This document shows, in pieces, positions 48,242 to 60,725 of a stretch of DNA of 64,000 nt. The notes under the pieces are model-generated. The model did not search any database and was not told the DNA's origin. It saw only the letters and a program-made list of their open reading frames with translations. A program made the position numbers and the translations under genes. This stretch comes from Pyrenopolyporus hunteri. Lineage: Eukaryota; Ascomycota; Sordariomycetes; Xylariales; Hypoxylaceae. The DNA is taken from the NCBI GenBank assembly GCA_902806595.1, contig CADCXC010000004.1, positions 1,550,001 to 1,614,000 on the forward strand, written 5' to 3'. The stretch's first letter is position 1, and every line of letters begins with the position of its first letter.

Positions 48242-51200
48242 ATGGGTGAGTGGCTCCCCGCTTCCTCCTCGGAAACTTTTCCTTGGGACTGTATCGCGCC
48301 AACATAAGCGTGATCTGTCGTATCCGTTGGAATGCGTGTTTATTCAGGGGAAACATGATATGACACTCGACGCTTAACGCTTGACGCTTGACGCTTCGTG
48401 CTTGACGCTTCGTGCTTGATGAACGTTTCCACTTTCGGCTTTTTGTTTCACAGTTTCGCAGGCGAAAGGGGGGGGGCTCCAACATAACCTACATATTTCA
48501 ACATCCCCTGCGCGCGCGCACTGATAATAGTGGCACTGCTCTCTGCATTCTTCGCCTTTGCCTTTACTGACAACGTTGTCGCACCATACAGCTCCGTCCC
48601 AGACGCTGCCAGACCACTTTCATGATCAGCTAAAGTTCTCCACGCGACCAACTCCTCCGCGACTTAATACCCGCGACGGTGATGCCGGTGACGATGACGA
48701 CGACAATGGCGGCTGGGAGAATACTCTTAGACCTATAGCCCACGACCCTTCCACCGCTCGTGCTATCGCCCACTCGCGCGAGTCATCTCTCGAGAAGCTC
48801 CAGTCCGGGGCACTGGCCGGTATCCCCGAATCGCCCCATTCAGCCTCCTCTACTACCTCTCCTAGCATACGTGCCACCGCATCGCGTCCCGGCCCCGGTG
48901 GTATTTTCGAGCGTCTCGTCGATCCGAAAGCTGCTGCGTCGTACGGACACCATCGCCAGACGTCTATTGTTCATGGCATTCAACATTCGAGGAACGGGAG
49001 TCTCGCAAGCTCGTCTTCGAGTCCTCTCAGTCCGCAGATGATTGCGGCGGCAGGTGCTGGACTTCTGCCGGAACGGTCAGATATGTCTACTATGAATCGG
49101 GCGGATTCGGAAATGTCGACAACATCCATGGCCTCACGGCCGCCCACAGCCTTGTCGGGCACTGCGGCTAATACTTCCGTCCATCTGGAAAAAGCACAGT
49201 CGAATCAGGATACCAACGGCAGCAGCGGTATTAGCCAGAGAAAACTTGAGCGGATGCATAGTAAGGCTCGGCGCGACCACACACACCACCACTCCCATTC
49301 GTCGAGACACCATAGGGACGAACCGAAGACAGTGGGTGAATATGCTATGCATGTATTATTTACGTCGGTTAGTAACGGGGGTTTCTAATATCTGTGCGAG
49401 ACTTACTGACACGGGCCTAGTTCATTGCAATGGCTGAAGATAAGCTTGGGGAATGCATTACGGTGCCCTTTGACCCTGAACCGCCCATCGAGCAGATATG
49501 CGGTCCCGGGGCTGACCCTGCTTTCGACCGCTTTATCGAAGCTCTCGGGCACATTGCAAGCCAAAAACCGAGGCCACTTATCGACTCCATCATGCTCTGG
49601 AGAAAGCATAAAAGTGAGGCTGCTAACGAGGCGCGTAGCCTCTTACACCACATGAGATCTAACCTCCCGACGGCCTCGCTCGTTAGGCGTAATACCGAAC
49701 CTCTCCAGCTCATCACAGGGAATTCGGGAGATGGGAACTCTAACCTGCCGCATGCTCTCGCAGAGAAGCAGAATGCCGCGTCTCATGCCGAGCGTCGCTC
49801 TATCGTCTCTATCTATATACTGTGCCGGGTTCTCTTAGAAGTCATCACCCAGAGCAGTCTCAGTTCCATCACCCCTGAGATGGAAGATAAACTCGAGGGA
49901 ATTATATTCGGCCAACTCAAGATTGCTGATATAGATCAATTAGAGGTATCGCCGCTCAAGCTGGCCAACTGGAATCTTTTCGCTCAGTTGCTCGGTGCCA
50001 TGAGCGTAATAAATTTTACCAGCGTTACGGACCGATTTATCAATGACCTTGATCGGTCACTTCACGACCTTACCGTCAGAAATTCAACCTCTCAAAATAG
50101 GGACCCTGAAGGCCAGGTGGTTCTCGTGCTAGGAGGTATGAAGCATCTGCACATCAAGATCGACACGGATGAAAGCTGGGATCAAGCCTGCGACTTTCTA
50201 GTGTCCCTTGGGAAGCTATTCGCCCGATCTCACGGTCAGAAAGTGAAGTCCGCATTCTGCCAGATACTGGATACGCTTCTCCTCCCCATTGCTGCTAAGG
50301 GTACCAACAAGCATTTCTCTTACTTGAAATGGTCGGACGTGCTCGGCAACATCAGTCCCCGCCTGGCGTCCATGTTTGTAAAGCCACGCCATTGGTTGGC
50401 TGCGTTCCCGTTGACGGCAACAATGCTTTGCGTATCATCCCCGGAGAATCTGAGCAACCAATGGCTCCAGCTTATTCGAACGGTCCAGCCGAGATTGAAG
50501 GATCGCAATATGCGTCCTCTATGCTTGCAAGTTATCTCGCGGTTGCTTTGGGCCTATCTGTATCGAACTAACGATACTACGGCTGGAGCAATGCGGAAGC
50601 TAGACGAGGTGCTGCAACTTATCTTACCTCCTTCTAAGCGTACATTTTCGGCTGCGGATACAGCTTCTACTGGACCGTTGATACAAATTATCCGAATAAT
50701 CGGTTTCAAGTATCCAGAATATTGCTGTGAGAAGGCTATATTTCCTTTGATAGGTGCTGACCTTTTCAACTCAAACAAGGATCTCAAAGTCGAGCAACTG
50801 GAGCCAGACAGGATGGTCGTCGGTATTAGAGCCTTCCTCGCTATCATGTCAGATTTAGAAAGGGGAGACCTCGGGCGACCCCCATTCCCGCAGCAATATC
50901 CTCCCTCGCCTGCTCCTGAACGTCCCCCTCCAGGCTCACCCGCCTCAACCTCGACTTCGAGCGTAGCACCCGGAAGCCCCATTGCATTCGATTATGATGA
51001 GTCCCTATCGCGGCCTGTGCAGCTCGCCGCGCTGAGTGATGGCGCTAAAGCGAATTATAAGAAGTTTTCAGAGATCCTCGGTAAAATTACCATCATCTGC
51101 GATAACACCTTCGGAGGTCAAGCCGCACTCGATGAAAAATTCAGTAGCCCGGTAGGGCCAAAGACACCCATTACTGAGACCTTTAATTTCGCAAGACGTG

Positions 51201-54200
51201 ACGACCACCCAAGCCCAGCCGACCAGAAGCAAGCTTTCTACGAACTTCTTCATGTGGCCGTCCAAGCACTACCTCGTTGTCTCCCCGCCGATATACCATT
51301 CAATTCTCTTATTAACCTTCTCTGCACGGGTACAGCGCACGTTCAGAATAGCATCGCAGAATCCTCCGCCCAATCTTTGAAATCTATTGCACGGCAATCT
51401 TATGCGCATCAGGTAACGGTGGGATTTGCTCGGTTCATCTTCAATTTCGACGATCGTTATTCTACAATGTCTGATGGAGGGATGCTTGGACCCGATCATA
51501 TCGAAAGCACTTTACGGCTTTACGTCGAATTACTGCAAATATGGAGAGACGAAATAAGACAAAAGACCAAAGATGCCGAATCCGATCCCGCGGACCTCAA
51601 TGGCACGGATAAACGGGGTATGAAGCTTGACCTGTCCAGCATCTGGGCCGAGGTCGAACACGTAGAAGCCCGCGGCCTATTCTTCTTATGTTCTCAATCG
51701 CGTAGGGTACGACACTTCGCGATCACGGTCCTCCGCCTGATTGTCGAGTTCGATACCGTTCTGAGCAAAGACAGTGCGCAGGAGAAGGATACCGTTCGCC
51801 TCATTGATATCCTAGAAAATGACTCGGTGCAAGTGATGAATTTCAAAGACGAGCATCTATCCGTAGCAGAACGAAGCCGACTGCAGAGGGGCATGCAGAA
51901 CAGCAACAATAAAGGAGCTCTAATCGAGCTTTGCACCAGCGACGTTTCGTATGACACAACTCTCTGGTTTAAGATCTTCCCTAATTTCATACGCATTGCC
52001 TATGATCGATGCCCCTTTACTGTAACTATCGGCCGAGACCTGGTATGCAATCGGATCCTACAGATGTACAAGGGCATTGTAGTTTTGTCAGAGCCGACTC
52101 GGGGCCTCTATTACGGATCCGATCCCGGAAGTGCTCGATATACGGGAAGGACGCCGACAACACAACCTGACGTGCTGGTTGAACAGTGGAAATTGTATCT
52201 GACGTTCGCTTGTACAACGTTAACCGACTCTGGCACAACCATAAACGGCGCTTCGCAAGGAAGTCAACATGCGCGAAAGACATCTAAATCAGCCGACAAG
52301 ATCGTATCGGCAAGGACACTCTTTAAATTCCTGATACCATTGCTCTTAGCCTCTTCGGCCTCTGTTCGGGAGGCTGTCGTACTCGCTATGGGCTCGATCA
52401 ATATCAACATATATCGAACGTTACTCGAAGAATTACAGGGACATGTATCCCGGTGTAATGACGAAGCTCGCGCTCGGATACATCAGCGAACAAACAGCGG
52501 TCCGCGTAGAAATCGGAAAATGGACCTGCTGCGGACGGAGCTCACATACGTGTATAAATTAACATGCCACTTTCTAAAAGAACCCGAGGTTTACCAGGAC
52601 GACTGGATCATCAATAATCTCTGTACGTACACGAAAGACCTGAAATTATTTCTTATGGATGGCGAGGTTCAAATGGATTGGGAATTTCAGAAACTAAGGC
52701 GGCATTACTGCGGCCTGGTTGAAGGGCTCTTCGAGGGTATCAACCGTACGAAGGACCCGTCTCGTTGGATGACGTTCGAGTCTCGAAAGTCCTCGTTCAC
52801 GCTGATGGAAGACTGGTGCGGCTTCTCGCCAAATCAAATGCAAATCCGCGAGAGGGAAGACACGATGCGACAATCACTGATCGACCAACAATCTCTGGGC
52901 GAACGAGGCACTATTACCGCCGCTATGGAAATAGAGAAGAGGAACTTGAAGACAGCAGCCTTGAGTGCGATGGCAGCCCTTTGCGCTGGCCCAGTCAGCG
53001 TGACCACCGAGAGTGGTGCTACTCTTCACTTCGACATGAGGCGAATGCTTAATTGGGTAGAGTCGATTTTCAGTTCTGGAAGCGACAGGGTCAATGTAAT
53101 CGGGAGAAGAGCGCTGAAGAACCTCGTTGTTTACAACCAGGACCATCCATACCTGTTGGAGCACTGCATTGCGAGATGCTATCTAACAGAAGTGCCGAAG
53201 GTGCTTGAAAGCTACTTCACGGTGATCACTGAAGTGTTGCTGGAGCATATCGACTACCCGTCGCCATTCTGGAAGCTTTTGGGACTGTGTCTGTTTACCC
53301 TTGGGAGCGACCAAAGCGACATCCGATCGAAGTCTGCACACGTTCTCGGAGCCTTAGAAGAGAGACAACAAGCTGCTCAAAGTTCCAAGATTCGAGATTT
53401 CGAGATCAGTATCGCCGATAAGACCAAGGCCGTCTACAAGTTGGCCCAGTTTGAGATTTCTAAGCGCCTTGCGAAGCAACATCCCGAGCTCGCGTTCCAT
53501 ATCTTCTCCGAGGTTACGCTCTATTTTAAGAACCTTCCGCCAGGCGCGCAACGGAATGTCGTCGCCGTCATCCTACCTTGGATCCAGACGATTGAGCTGA
53601 AAGTTGATCCGAACGGTGGCCCTACAGCACAGTCTTACGTGCTCCTGGCCAATCTCCTCGAAGTCACTATCAAATCTAGCGCTGCTCTACATAACGAAGT
53701 ACAGGCGCTCTGGCAAGCACTCGCAACTGGACCCCATCCCGGAAACGTTCGGCTTGTACTTGATTTTATTATATCTCTCTGCTTGGAACGGAGAGAACAG
53801 AACTTCGTTGAGTACGCTAAACAAATTGTAGTGTTCTTGTCTAGCACGCCTAGCACCCCTGGAATCAAGGTGGTCGAATTCTTGTTGATGCAGATCACCC
53901 CGAAGGCTATGGTCCCCAACGAGAAGAGAGATGTCGTCCCATCGCCCCCCGACCTTAGCCAATTACAATTGCCTTATTGTGCCGACCTATCAGAAGCCTT
54001 GCCCGTCGGTACCAAGCAGGCCGGGTTTTCCCTGGGGCAGTTATCTTTGATCCTTCTGGTCGACCTGATGGTATCTCCGGTGCAGTTAAATACCGAAAAC
54101 TTAATAGTCCTGTTACAAGTCATCACGGTGCTTTGGGATCACTACACTCCCCTCGTTCAGGAGCAGGCCCGAGAGATGTTGGTACACTTGATCCACGAAT

Positions 54201-56395
54201 TGGTCGTCTCGAAGATGGACGACAATACTCCCTTGGAGACCAAGAAGTCCGTCGAAGACGTGGTGGACGCGATTCGGCGACATGATCGCGCGGTTGTATG
54301 GAGTTACGAAGAGAGTAACGGGAAAGTGGATGGTCGTGATAACAAGGTACCTCAAAGCATGGAGCATCTCACCGCAGAAGTTGTAAAGACTTTTGAAGTC
54401 ACCTTCCCGGGAATAAAGGAGCAATGGAGCCGCTTGTCCCTAACCTGGGCCACGTCTTGCCCGGTCAGGCATCTCGCATGCCGTTCCTTTCAGATCTTCC
54501 GCTGTATCCTTACCTCGCTTGACCAGCTGATGCTGGGGGACATGCTCGCGCGATTATCTAACACTATCGCGGACGAGGATACCGAGATTCAAACATTCTC
54601 CATGGAAATCCTTACCACCCTAAAAACTCTCATCTCGAAGCTTGATCCGGACAAGCTCATATCTTTCCCGCAATTGTTCTGGACGACTTGTGCGTGCCTG
54701 GATTCTATCAACGAGGTCGAATTCCTCGAGGCAATCGAGATGCTAGACGAGTTCTTGGAAAAGTTAGATTTTCATTCCCCGGGTATTCGAAATGCCCTTA
54801 TGGAAGGCCAGCCCCCACGATGGGAGGGCGCATTTGAAGGCGTCCAACCGTTACTTTATAAAGGCCTTCGGTCGTCTCTTTGTCTCCAGCCAACTCTTAA
54901 CATATTGGACAAACTCGTCCAGTTACCAAGCTGCGACCTCATCGGAAATGATAACAGGCTCTTCTTTTCCATCCTCGCCAACTTCCCCCGTTTCTTACAA
55001 GCCCTGGAACAGGGCTCTATCGACCAAAGAACCATGGAAACAGCGGAAATACTTTTTGCGGTAGCCGATGCTCAGGGGCTAGCTTCCATATGTGCGGCTC
55101 TGGGAGCCTTTACGAAATCAAGGTACCGTTCGAGCAAGGAATTCATGGTCCAGCTTCTTAAGGCTCTTCGCGAATACTTCCTGCCACAGCTAGATTTCCA
55201 GATGTTGACGATGTTGCTGGGTTTCCTCACAAATAGCTTGCCTTCGATGAAAATCATGACGATGCGGTTACTCTGTGTTATCATCCCCGACATAGAAATG
55301 CGCAAACCCGAGATTGCTAGCCACGGCTCCGACTTGATCTCTCCGCTTTTCCGACTTCTGCAAACCGAGTATTGCATGGAAGCGCTAGAAGTGCTCGATA
55401 ATATCATGAACATGTCCGGAACTCCGATGGATAAACATTATGTCCGCATGAGCATGACCAGTGCAGCGTCTAAAGATAGGAAGGACTACGAAACAACGCA
55501 GAGTCTATTTGGTATTCCGGAAGACTCTGGCTGGTCGATTCCGGTTCCGGCGAAGAAGACGGAGAACACGCGGGCTAATATCCATGCTGCGTTCTATATG
55601 TGCCAGGCCAATCCTGAGGATGGCGCAACTACGGATCCAACGCCAACACCTGAAGTTGAATTCCACGCTGATGATTACCGTTATGGCTATTTCGAGATGC
55701 CGGAACGGACCGATACTATGATGTCGGATGATGTCCAGGGTGACGGCCAAATAACCGACTTGGTAACCAAACTTGATAGCTTGGACGACTTCTTCGATGA
55801 TATGTCACAAACCTCGCCTAGCGAAGGCCGTTCGTCGAGGACCGTAACGGAATTTTCGCCCGAGAGCTACGAATCCGGGGCGCGACTTTACGACGATGTC
55901 CTACCAATTCTACATCAGGCCTCAACCAACACCTCGTTTCAGAACGGCTTCGTGGACCGCTTGCCCATGTCGAAAGAGGGCAAGTCAAACACCATGAACC
56001 CAGGAGCCTTCAACCCCGCCGCAGCAGCTAGGCCAGGACTGCATTCGCGTTCCGTAACTTCTCCCTCGACACCGGCGTCGTGGAGCCAACCGCAAGGTAA
56101 CGAGCTGACTTCGGACGATGAGTTGACCGAGGACGTCTTCTCCGACGGCGACGAAGACCGGCCGCCGAACGGGGCGCCCGAGAGTTCTTTCTTTCTGGAG
56201 AACATGATCAAACCTATCGCGCAGACCACCAGGACACACATGCGGCGGCTCACAGGAGGCGGCAGGTCGCGGGATGCAGAGAGGCAGCGGGAGATCTTCC
56301 GTGCGAGACAGCAGCAGATCTCGCCACAGGTGCCCAAGGTGCCTTATTCTTTCCTCCAGCACAAGACGAACCCGTCTAACGGTGAGATGTTGTGA
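48242..56395 (+). CDS. PAG1: Cell morphogenesis protein PAG1 (Tao3/Mor2/Furry family)
   Basis: Giant HEAT/ARM-repeat scaffold of the RAM/MOR pathway, which activates the NDR kinase (Cbk1/Orb6/Cot1) for polarised growth and septation. My model has exons 48242-48245, 48592-49367 and 49421-56395, giving 2584 aa. The first coding exon is only ATGG; the 346-bp intron (GTGAGT, CTGAC branch, ATACAG) joins it to give MAPSQTLPDHFHDQLK. The second intron is 53 bp and creates VGEYAMHVLFTS|FIAMAEDKLGEC. A Ser/Pro-rich N-terminal tail with His-rich runs (HTHHHSHSSRHH) precedes the Furry N-terminal domain and long helical repeats to about residue 2250. An acidic, disordered C-terminus follows. An ATG at 48222 would open an overlapping out-of-frame upstream ORF, so the exact start is less secure than the body. 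Confidence 0.9.
48368..48419. repeat. Tandem GACGCTT/TGCTTCG-type repeat inside PAG1 intron 1
   Basis: Five to six imperfect copies of a 7-8 bp unit (GACGCTT, AACGCTT, CGTGCTT) occur in a row within the inferred first intron of PAG1. Unit-length variation suggests slippage. Confidence 0.8.
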
Positions 56396-57214
56396 GAGTT
56401 CGAGACGAGGGACGAGAGCAGATACACATGCACAAATGGGAGACATGTGAATGAGGGGATGAGAGCACATGTTTATGATCTACTGTTGAGCGATATTGAG
56501 ATATACGATATAATTGGCATTTCAGCGAGAAAGAATATGTAGCGCGTAGGGACTAGTGAGATATCCATCCATCTTGATGTAACTATCTATCTATCAAGTG
56601 TAGAGAAAAAGAAATAATCGGTGCGTTTATGATGATGATTTTAAGTCAACATACAGCGTTGGTTATTAATACCCAAATTAACTTCCTTATTATGAATTAT
56701 CGTATATTGGAAAGACGTTGAAAATAGTTAATATTACTATTATACTGCATATTAGGAGTATGAAAGGAGTAAAAGTCGAAGAGGCGGACAGAAAAGAATC
56801 TGATTGGTGGAAGATGTAAGTGCTGGGATGGACAGGGGGTAGGGGTCTAGGTTGTGGGTCTTGTATGCTTACTAACCACGTGCGTAGGTACCCATAGCTC
56901 CATACACTAAACCTAATCTGAGTCGCGGGGGAGCGGTCAAACGCGGCAATTCAATTATTTTTCTGAATGAGCTTCGACTTTCGCGGATGCGACATGAAAT
57001 AATAAGACACATGACGAGCAACCCGAATTAATACGAAGATATCCATAAGCGCATTGTATGGATTCCAATCGCGCACTCTACCACCAGCTGTAGAAGTAAT
57101 CTAGATTGGAGACTTGCCGACGGCCTAGCTCGCTAAGCAGCTCACACGATTGAGCGTCTGATACTCCTTTGACGATGCCGTGATTAACTGCGACTCCTTT
57201 GACAAACACAAGAC
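56396..57214. other. Intergenic region between PAG1 and URB1 (same strand)
   Basis: PAG1 3' UTR followed by the URB1 promoter. The middle (56620-56770) is AT-rich, suitable for 3' end formation. No gene is seen. Confidence 0.6.
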
Positions 57215-60200
57215 ATGGCGAAGCGCAAGTCTCATGGGGGTGAAGGTGGTCACTCTGGCAAGAAGCAGAAGACTGCCCATGTGCATGTGCCCCCTACCTC
57301 TGAAGATGTCTTCACCGGAAGACAACTGCGCCAGCTGCTGGCCTTTGAGCAAGACCTTCAGAAAGCTAGGCACGGTACGTTGGCTTGAGATCCAGTGAAC
57401 CCTCTTGCTTGTGTCGCATGGCGCTTACCCTTTATCGTCCGCAGGTCTCCAGTCGTTCAAAAACCTACTCGATATTATCGTCAACAACGAGGACAAGGAC
57501 GACGAAAAATTGCGGATATTACTCGACTTTCTGGAATCGGTGAAACCGCAAGAGAAGGATGACGAGGTTCCGGTGTACCTACCTGATATAATGGAAACGT
57601 GGAGCATGGCTACGCAGTTGAATAACGAGAATGTCATGTCCGCCGTTGCAGTCGTCCTCGCACTCCTACTCAAAGTCATCTCCGGAAACGTAGATCTGGT
57701 GTCCTACGGCCTGGGCATATGTCGAACTCTCCTCCAGAAACGGCAGCAAGAGCTCATTGCCAAGAATCTTTCGGCCGATAACGGCAAAGATTTTATAATA
57801 TCACCTACACTGAGACTCCTAAAGGAGGCCGTGTGCCTAGATGGAGGCGCCCTCGCAGCTTCTATATTTAGAGCCAGGAATAACACATTCAAGTCGCTAG
57901 CTAGGAATATGGGTCTTCGATACTTGGGCGAGGGCGTCGAAGATCCAAAACGGCCGTCCGTCAGAACTAATGCGATACGCTTCCTCCTGAGTTGCCTCAG
58001 GCTCCTCCATCTCGAAGCGAAGCGCGACCTACTATCTCAAAGGGACATCGTTGCTGCCCTCATGAGACACATCAGAAAGGATCCACCTTCACTAATTCAT
58101 GAAATATTAGATACTCTGAGGGCCTCCGTCATACTGGACAAAAAATTGCCCAAGGATATCAAAATCCGAATTTTGAACGCACATTCGCTGATTAGGATAG
58201 CGGAACTCTACGGTTACCCCGAAGATACTACGGAACAGGAAGAGCTAGAGAGCGAGCGCCCTTCGGTTGAGGAATCGGCCCATGCGTTTTTACTCGCTGC
58301 CTGTACCGATTCTGACGCTGGTATCCGTCGGTCACAGCACGGTTACTACCCGGAGGGCGTGGACCCCAACGCAATACCATCGGCAGCTAGCGAGGACAAG
58401 CCTCTGGACTTTGGCATTGATAGCGTTCCGTGGATGGGGGGGTTTGAGAATGATGTCCCCGTGCGGAACACATTGTTAGCGGAGTTTATCCAGACACTAC
58501 GCCCGTGGTCCAGCACGAAGCAAAACGAGCTCCTAGTGGCAATCTTCGAGACTTCGCCCGAACTGGTCGCTCACTACTTTTGCCACAGGAAGTCGTTCGC
58601 GTTCGACCCAAAACTAACGGCCACTTGGATTGGATATGCGGCGTTACTTTACAGCGTTATCCAGTTACCGATCCCATCTTGGTTTGGGCTTAGCAAAGGC
58701 TATGCAAGAATCCCACCACCGACTTCCGTAGTACTCGGAAATTTACTTCCGCTCCCCATGTCAGTTAAAGCGATAACGCGCTGCCTCTCGATCAAATCCA
58801 AATTAGCCTCTTTCTATGCCATTCGACTTCTAACCCTGACTCTACAAAAGCTAAGCCGGGCTCTGGAGATGTATCGAGAGGCATCGTCGTCCTCTGATTC
58901 TCTTTGGGAAGAAGCAGCTCGTCGACTGCTCGACGAGTTCTACCAAAGGATACCGGATGTCAAAGATATTATTAAAGCATACCTTGCTATGGACGCGGAT
59001 GATCTACTACAACGACAGGCTGCTAGCCGCTTGCTGTTACTCTACTATGAAGTCATTCCCCAGCTCGCCTTAAGGGCTAGGTTTGATGTCTCGCCAGTAC
59101 TCTTGTCTACCATCAAAAAAGTCGAGGCTTTCAAGGAAACGAATGAAGACGCGGTTATGTCATTGCTAGAACTTGAAAATCTTTGCGCAATCGCAAAATA
59201 CTCCCCTAGTATGCGGTGGTTTGCTCGAACTTCTGACCTGCCTCATTCACCGTTCACAACTCTTTTAAGACTTTCCGTCGAGAAGGCGACAGGGCTCTCT
59301 AACGAGAGCTTAGATGGCGTCTTATATTGGGTTGCCAGTGAGCATCAGTTGGTAGAAACCCGCCCGAATTCGCCGGGATTATATCCCCTAGTAGCAGCAT
59401 TGAGAAGTCTTGGAACCATTGATTCGGCGATCTGGACGTTCCTAGATAATTGTGCTGAGCGCTGCGCTAGGACGCCGGTCAAATATCTCGAGATGATCGA
59501 AGAGCAGCGAGATAAGGCCAAAATCCCCGATGATGAGGATATAGTCACCTGCCCCCTCATGATGGCGATTGCAGAGCAGATTCCGTTTTTGATCTCGCCG
59601 TCACCCAGTAAGGCCGTGCTCAAGGCGTTTGTCCAGCTACTTTCGGAATATCTCGGTTATTCACTCTCTGTTGGCGTAAATAGACCTTTCCTCGAAGCAT
59701 CGAAAGAGCTGTTTTCTGCTGGCCTGACGGATGAGAAGCTCAAGGCAAAACTACGTATTCCAAAGAGACCGAAGTCCACAGGAGAATCGCAAGAGAACCA
59801 TTCTAAGGATAGCACCGTATTCCTCAATGGCTCGGTCGACGGTGCTGCTGGAGGGGCTGACGACGACTCGGCCGCCGAAATCAGTCCACAATATTTAGAG
59901 GAAAGACTGGCGGTGCCTATTATAACGAGCAAGGATAGCTCGCTGTCTAAATGGTCATCCAAAACACCAGAGGAACTTGTCGAGGAAGGCTACGCATCTT
60001 CGTTGATCCGCTTACTCTCCTCGGAGCATTCGAGTATTAGGAAGGAGGCGCTCACAAACATCGTCAAGGTGGCCGCAAAGATCAAAGACTCGACGTACGA
60101 CAATAACGAACAAGTCTGGCTCCTGCTCATGGAACTTGCAGAAACGGCCCGAGGCGCGATCGACGAGGGGCCGCTACCGAGCGTGGCCGTCGCCTTCGCT

Positions 60201-60725
60201 TGCAAGGCCCTAGAAGTCTTAACGAACCCTCTCCATTGCCTTTACGAAAAGGTCAACACGTTCCTCACCAGCAGACCGGTCTGGCGCTTGGACGGGATAC
60301 CCCTCATGCAAGCTATCCTTCAGGAGGGACCTACCGAAGACGGCGCGTTTTACTCCGAGGTTAGCTGGTTCCTCGGGTTCCTGCTCGATAGCTTACGGAC
60401 CTCGGCGGACGTGGCCTTATTCCATAAACGCAGGGTACCCGAAAGGCTGTTCGCTCTGACGTGCAACCCCTTCATGGGCCTTGGCCTGAGGACGCAAGTG
60501 TTGCGGATCGTCTATAGGATGTTGACGATCGAGAAAGGAAGCGATACCCTCATCACGAGGTTCGGGACCGCGAGCTGGCTGCTGGCGCAGCGGGATACGG
60601 CGGCTGATGCTACTGAGCGCGGAGTGTACAAGGCGTTGCTTAGACGGCTGTGGGAGACTTGCGACCAGACTCGCATCTCGGCGTGGAGTAAGGGCGGCGT
60701 CGAGAGACTTGTATCGCAGTTGTAG
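57215..60725 (+). CDS. URB1: Nucleolar pre-ribosomal-associated protein 1 (Npa1/Urb1)
   Basis: Large helical-repeat protein of the earliest 60S pre-ribosomes, needed for 27S pre-rRNA processing with Npa2, Nop8, Rsa3 and Dbp6. The exons are 57215-57374 and 57445-60725, giving 1146 aa. The 70-bp intron (GTACGT..CCGCAG) joins KARHG|LQSFKNLLDII. The N-terminus is basic (MAKRKSHGGEGGHSGKKQK), followed by TGRQLRQLLAFEQD. The Npa1 N-terminal region includes SVRTNAIRFLLSCLRLLH and KRDLLSQRDIVAALMRH, typical of the family. The C-terminal domain contains WRLDGIPLMQAILQEG and GLGLRTQVLRIVYRML. It is shorter than the yeast protein (about 1760 aa) but in the range I recall for filamentous fungi. One open frame covers almost all of it. 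Confidence 0.9.
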
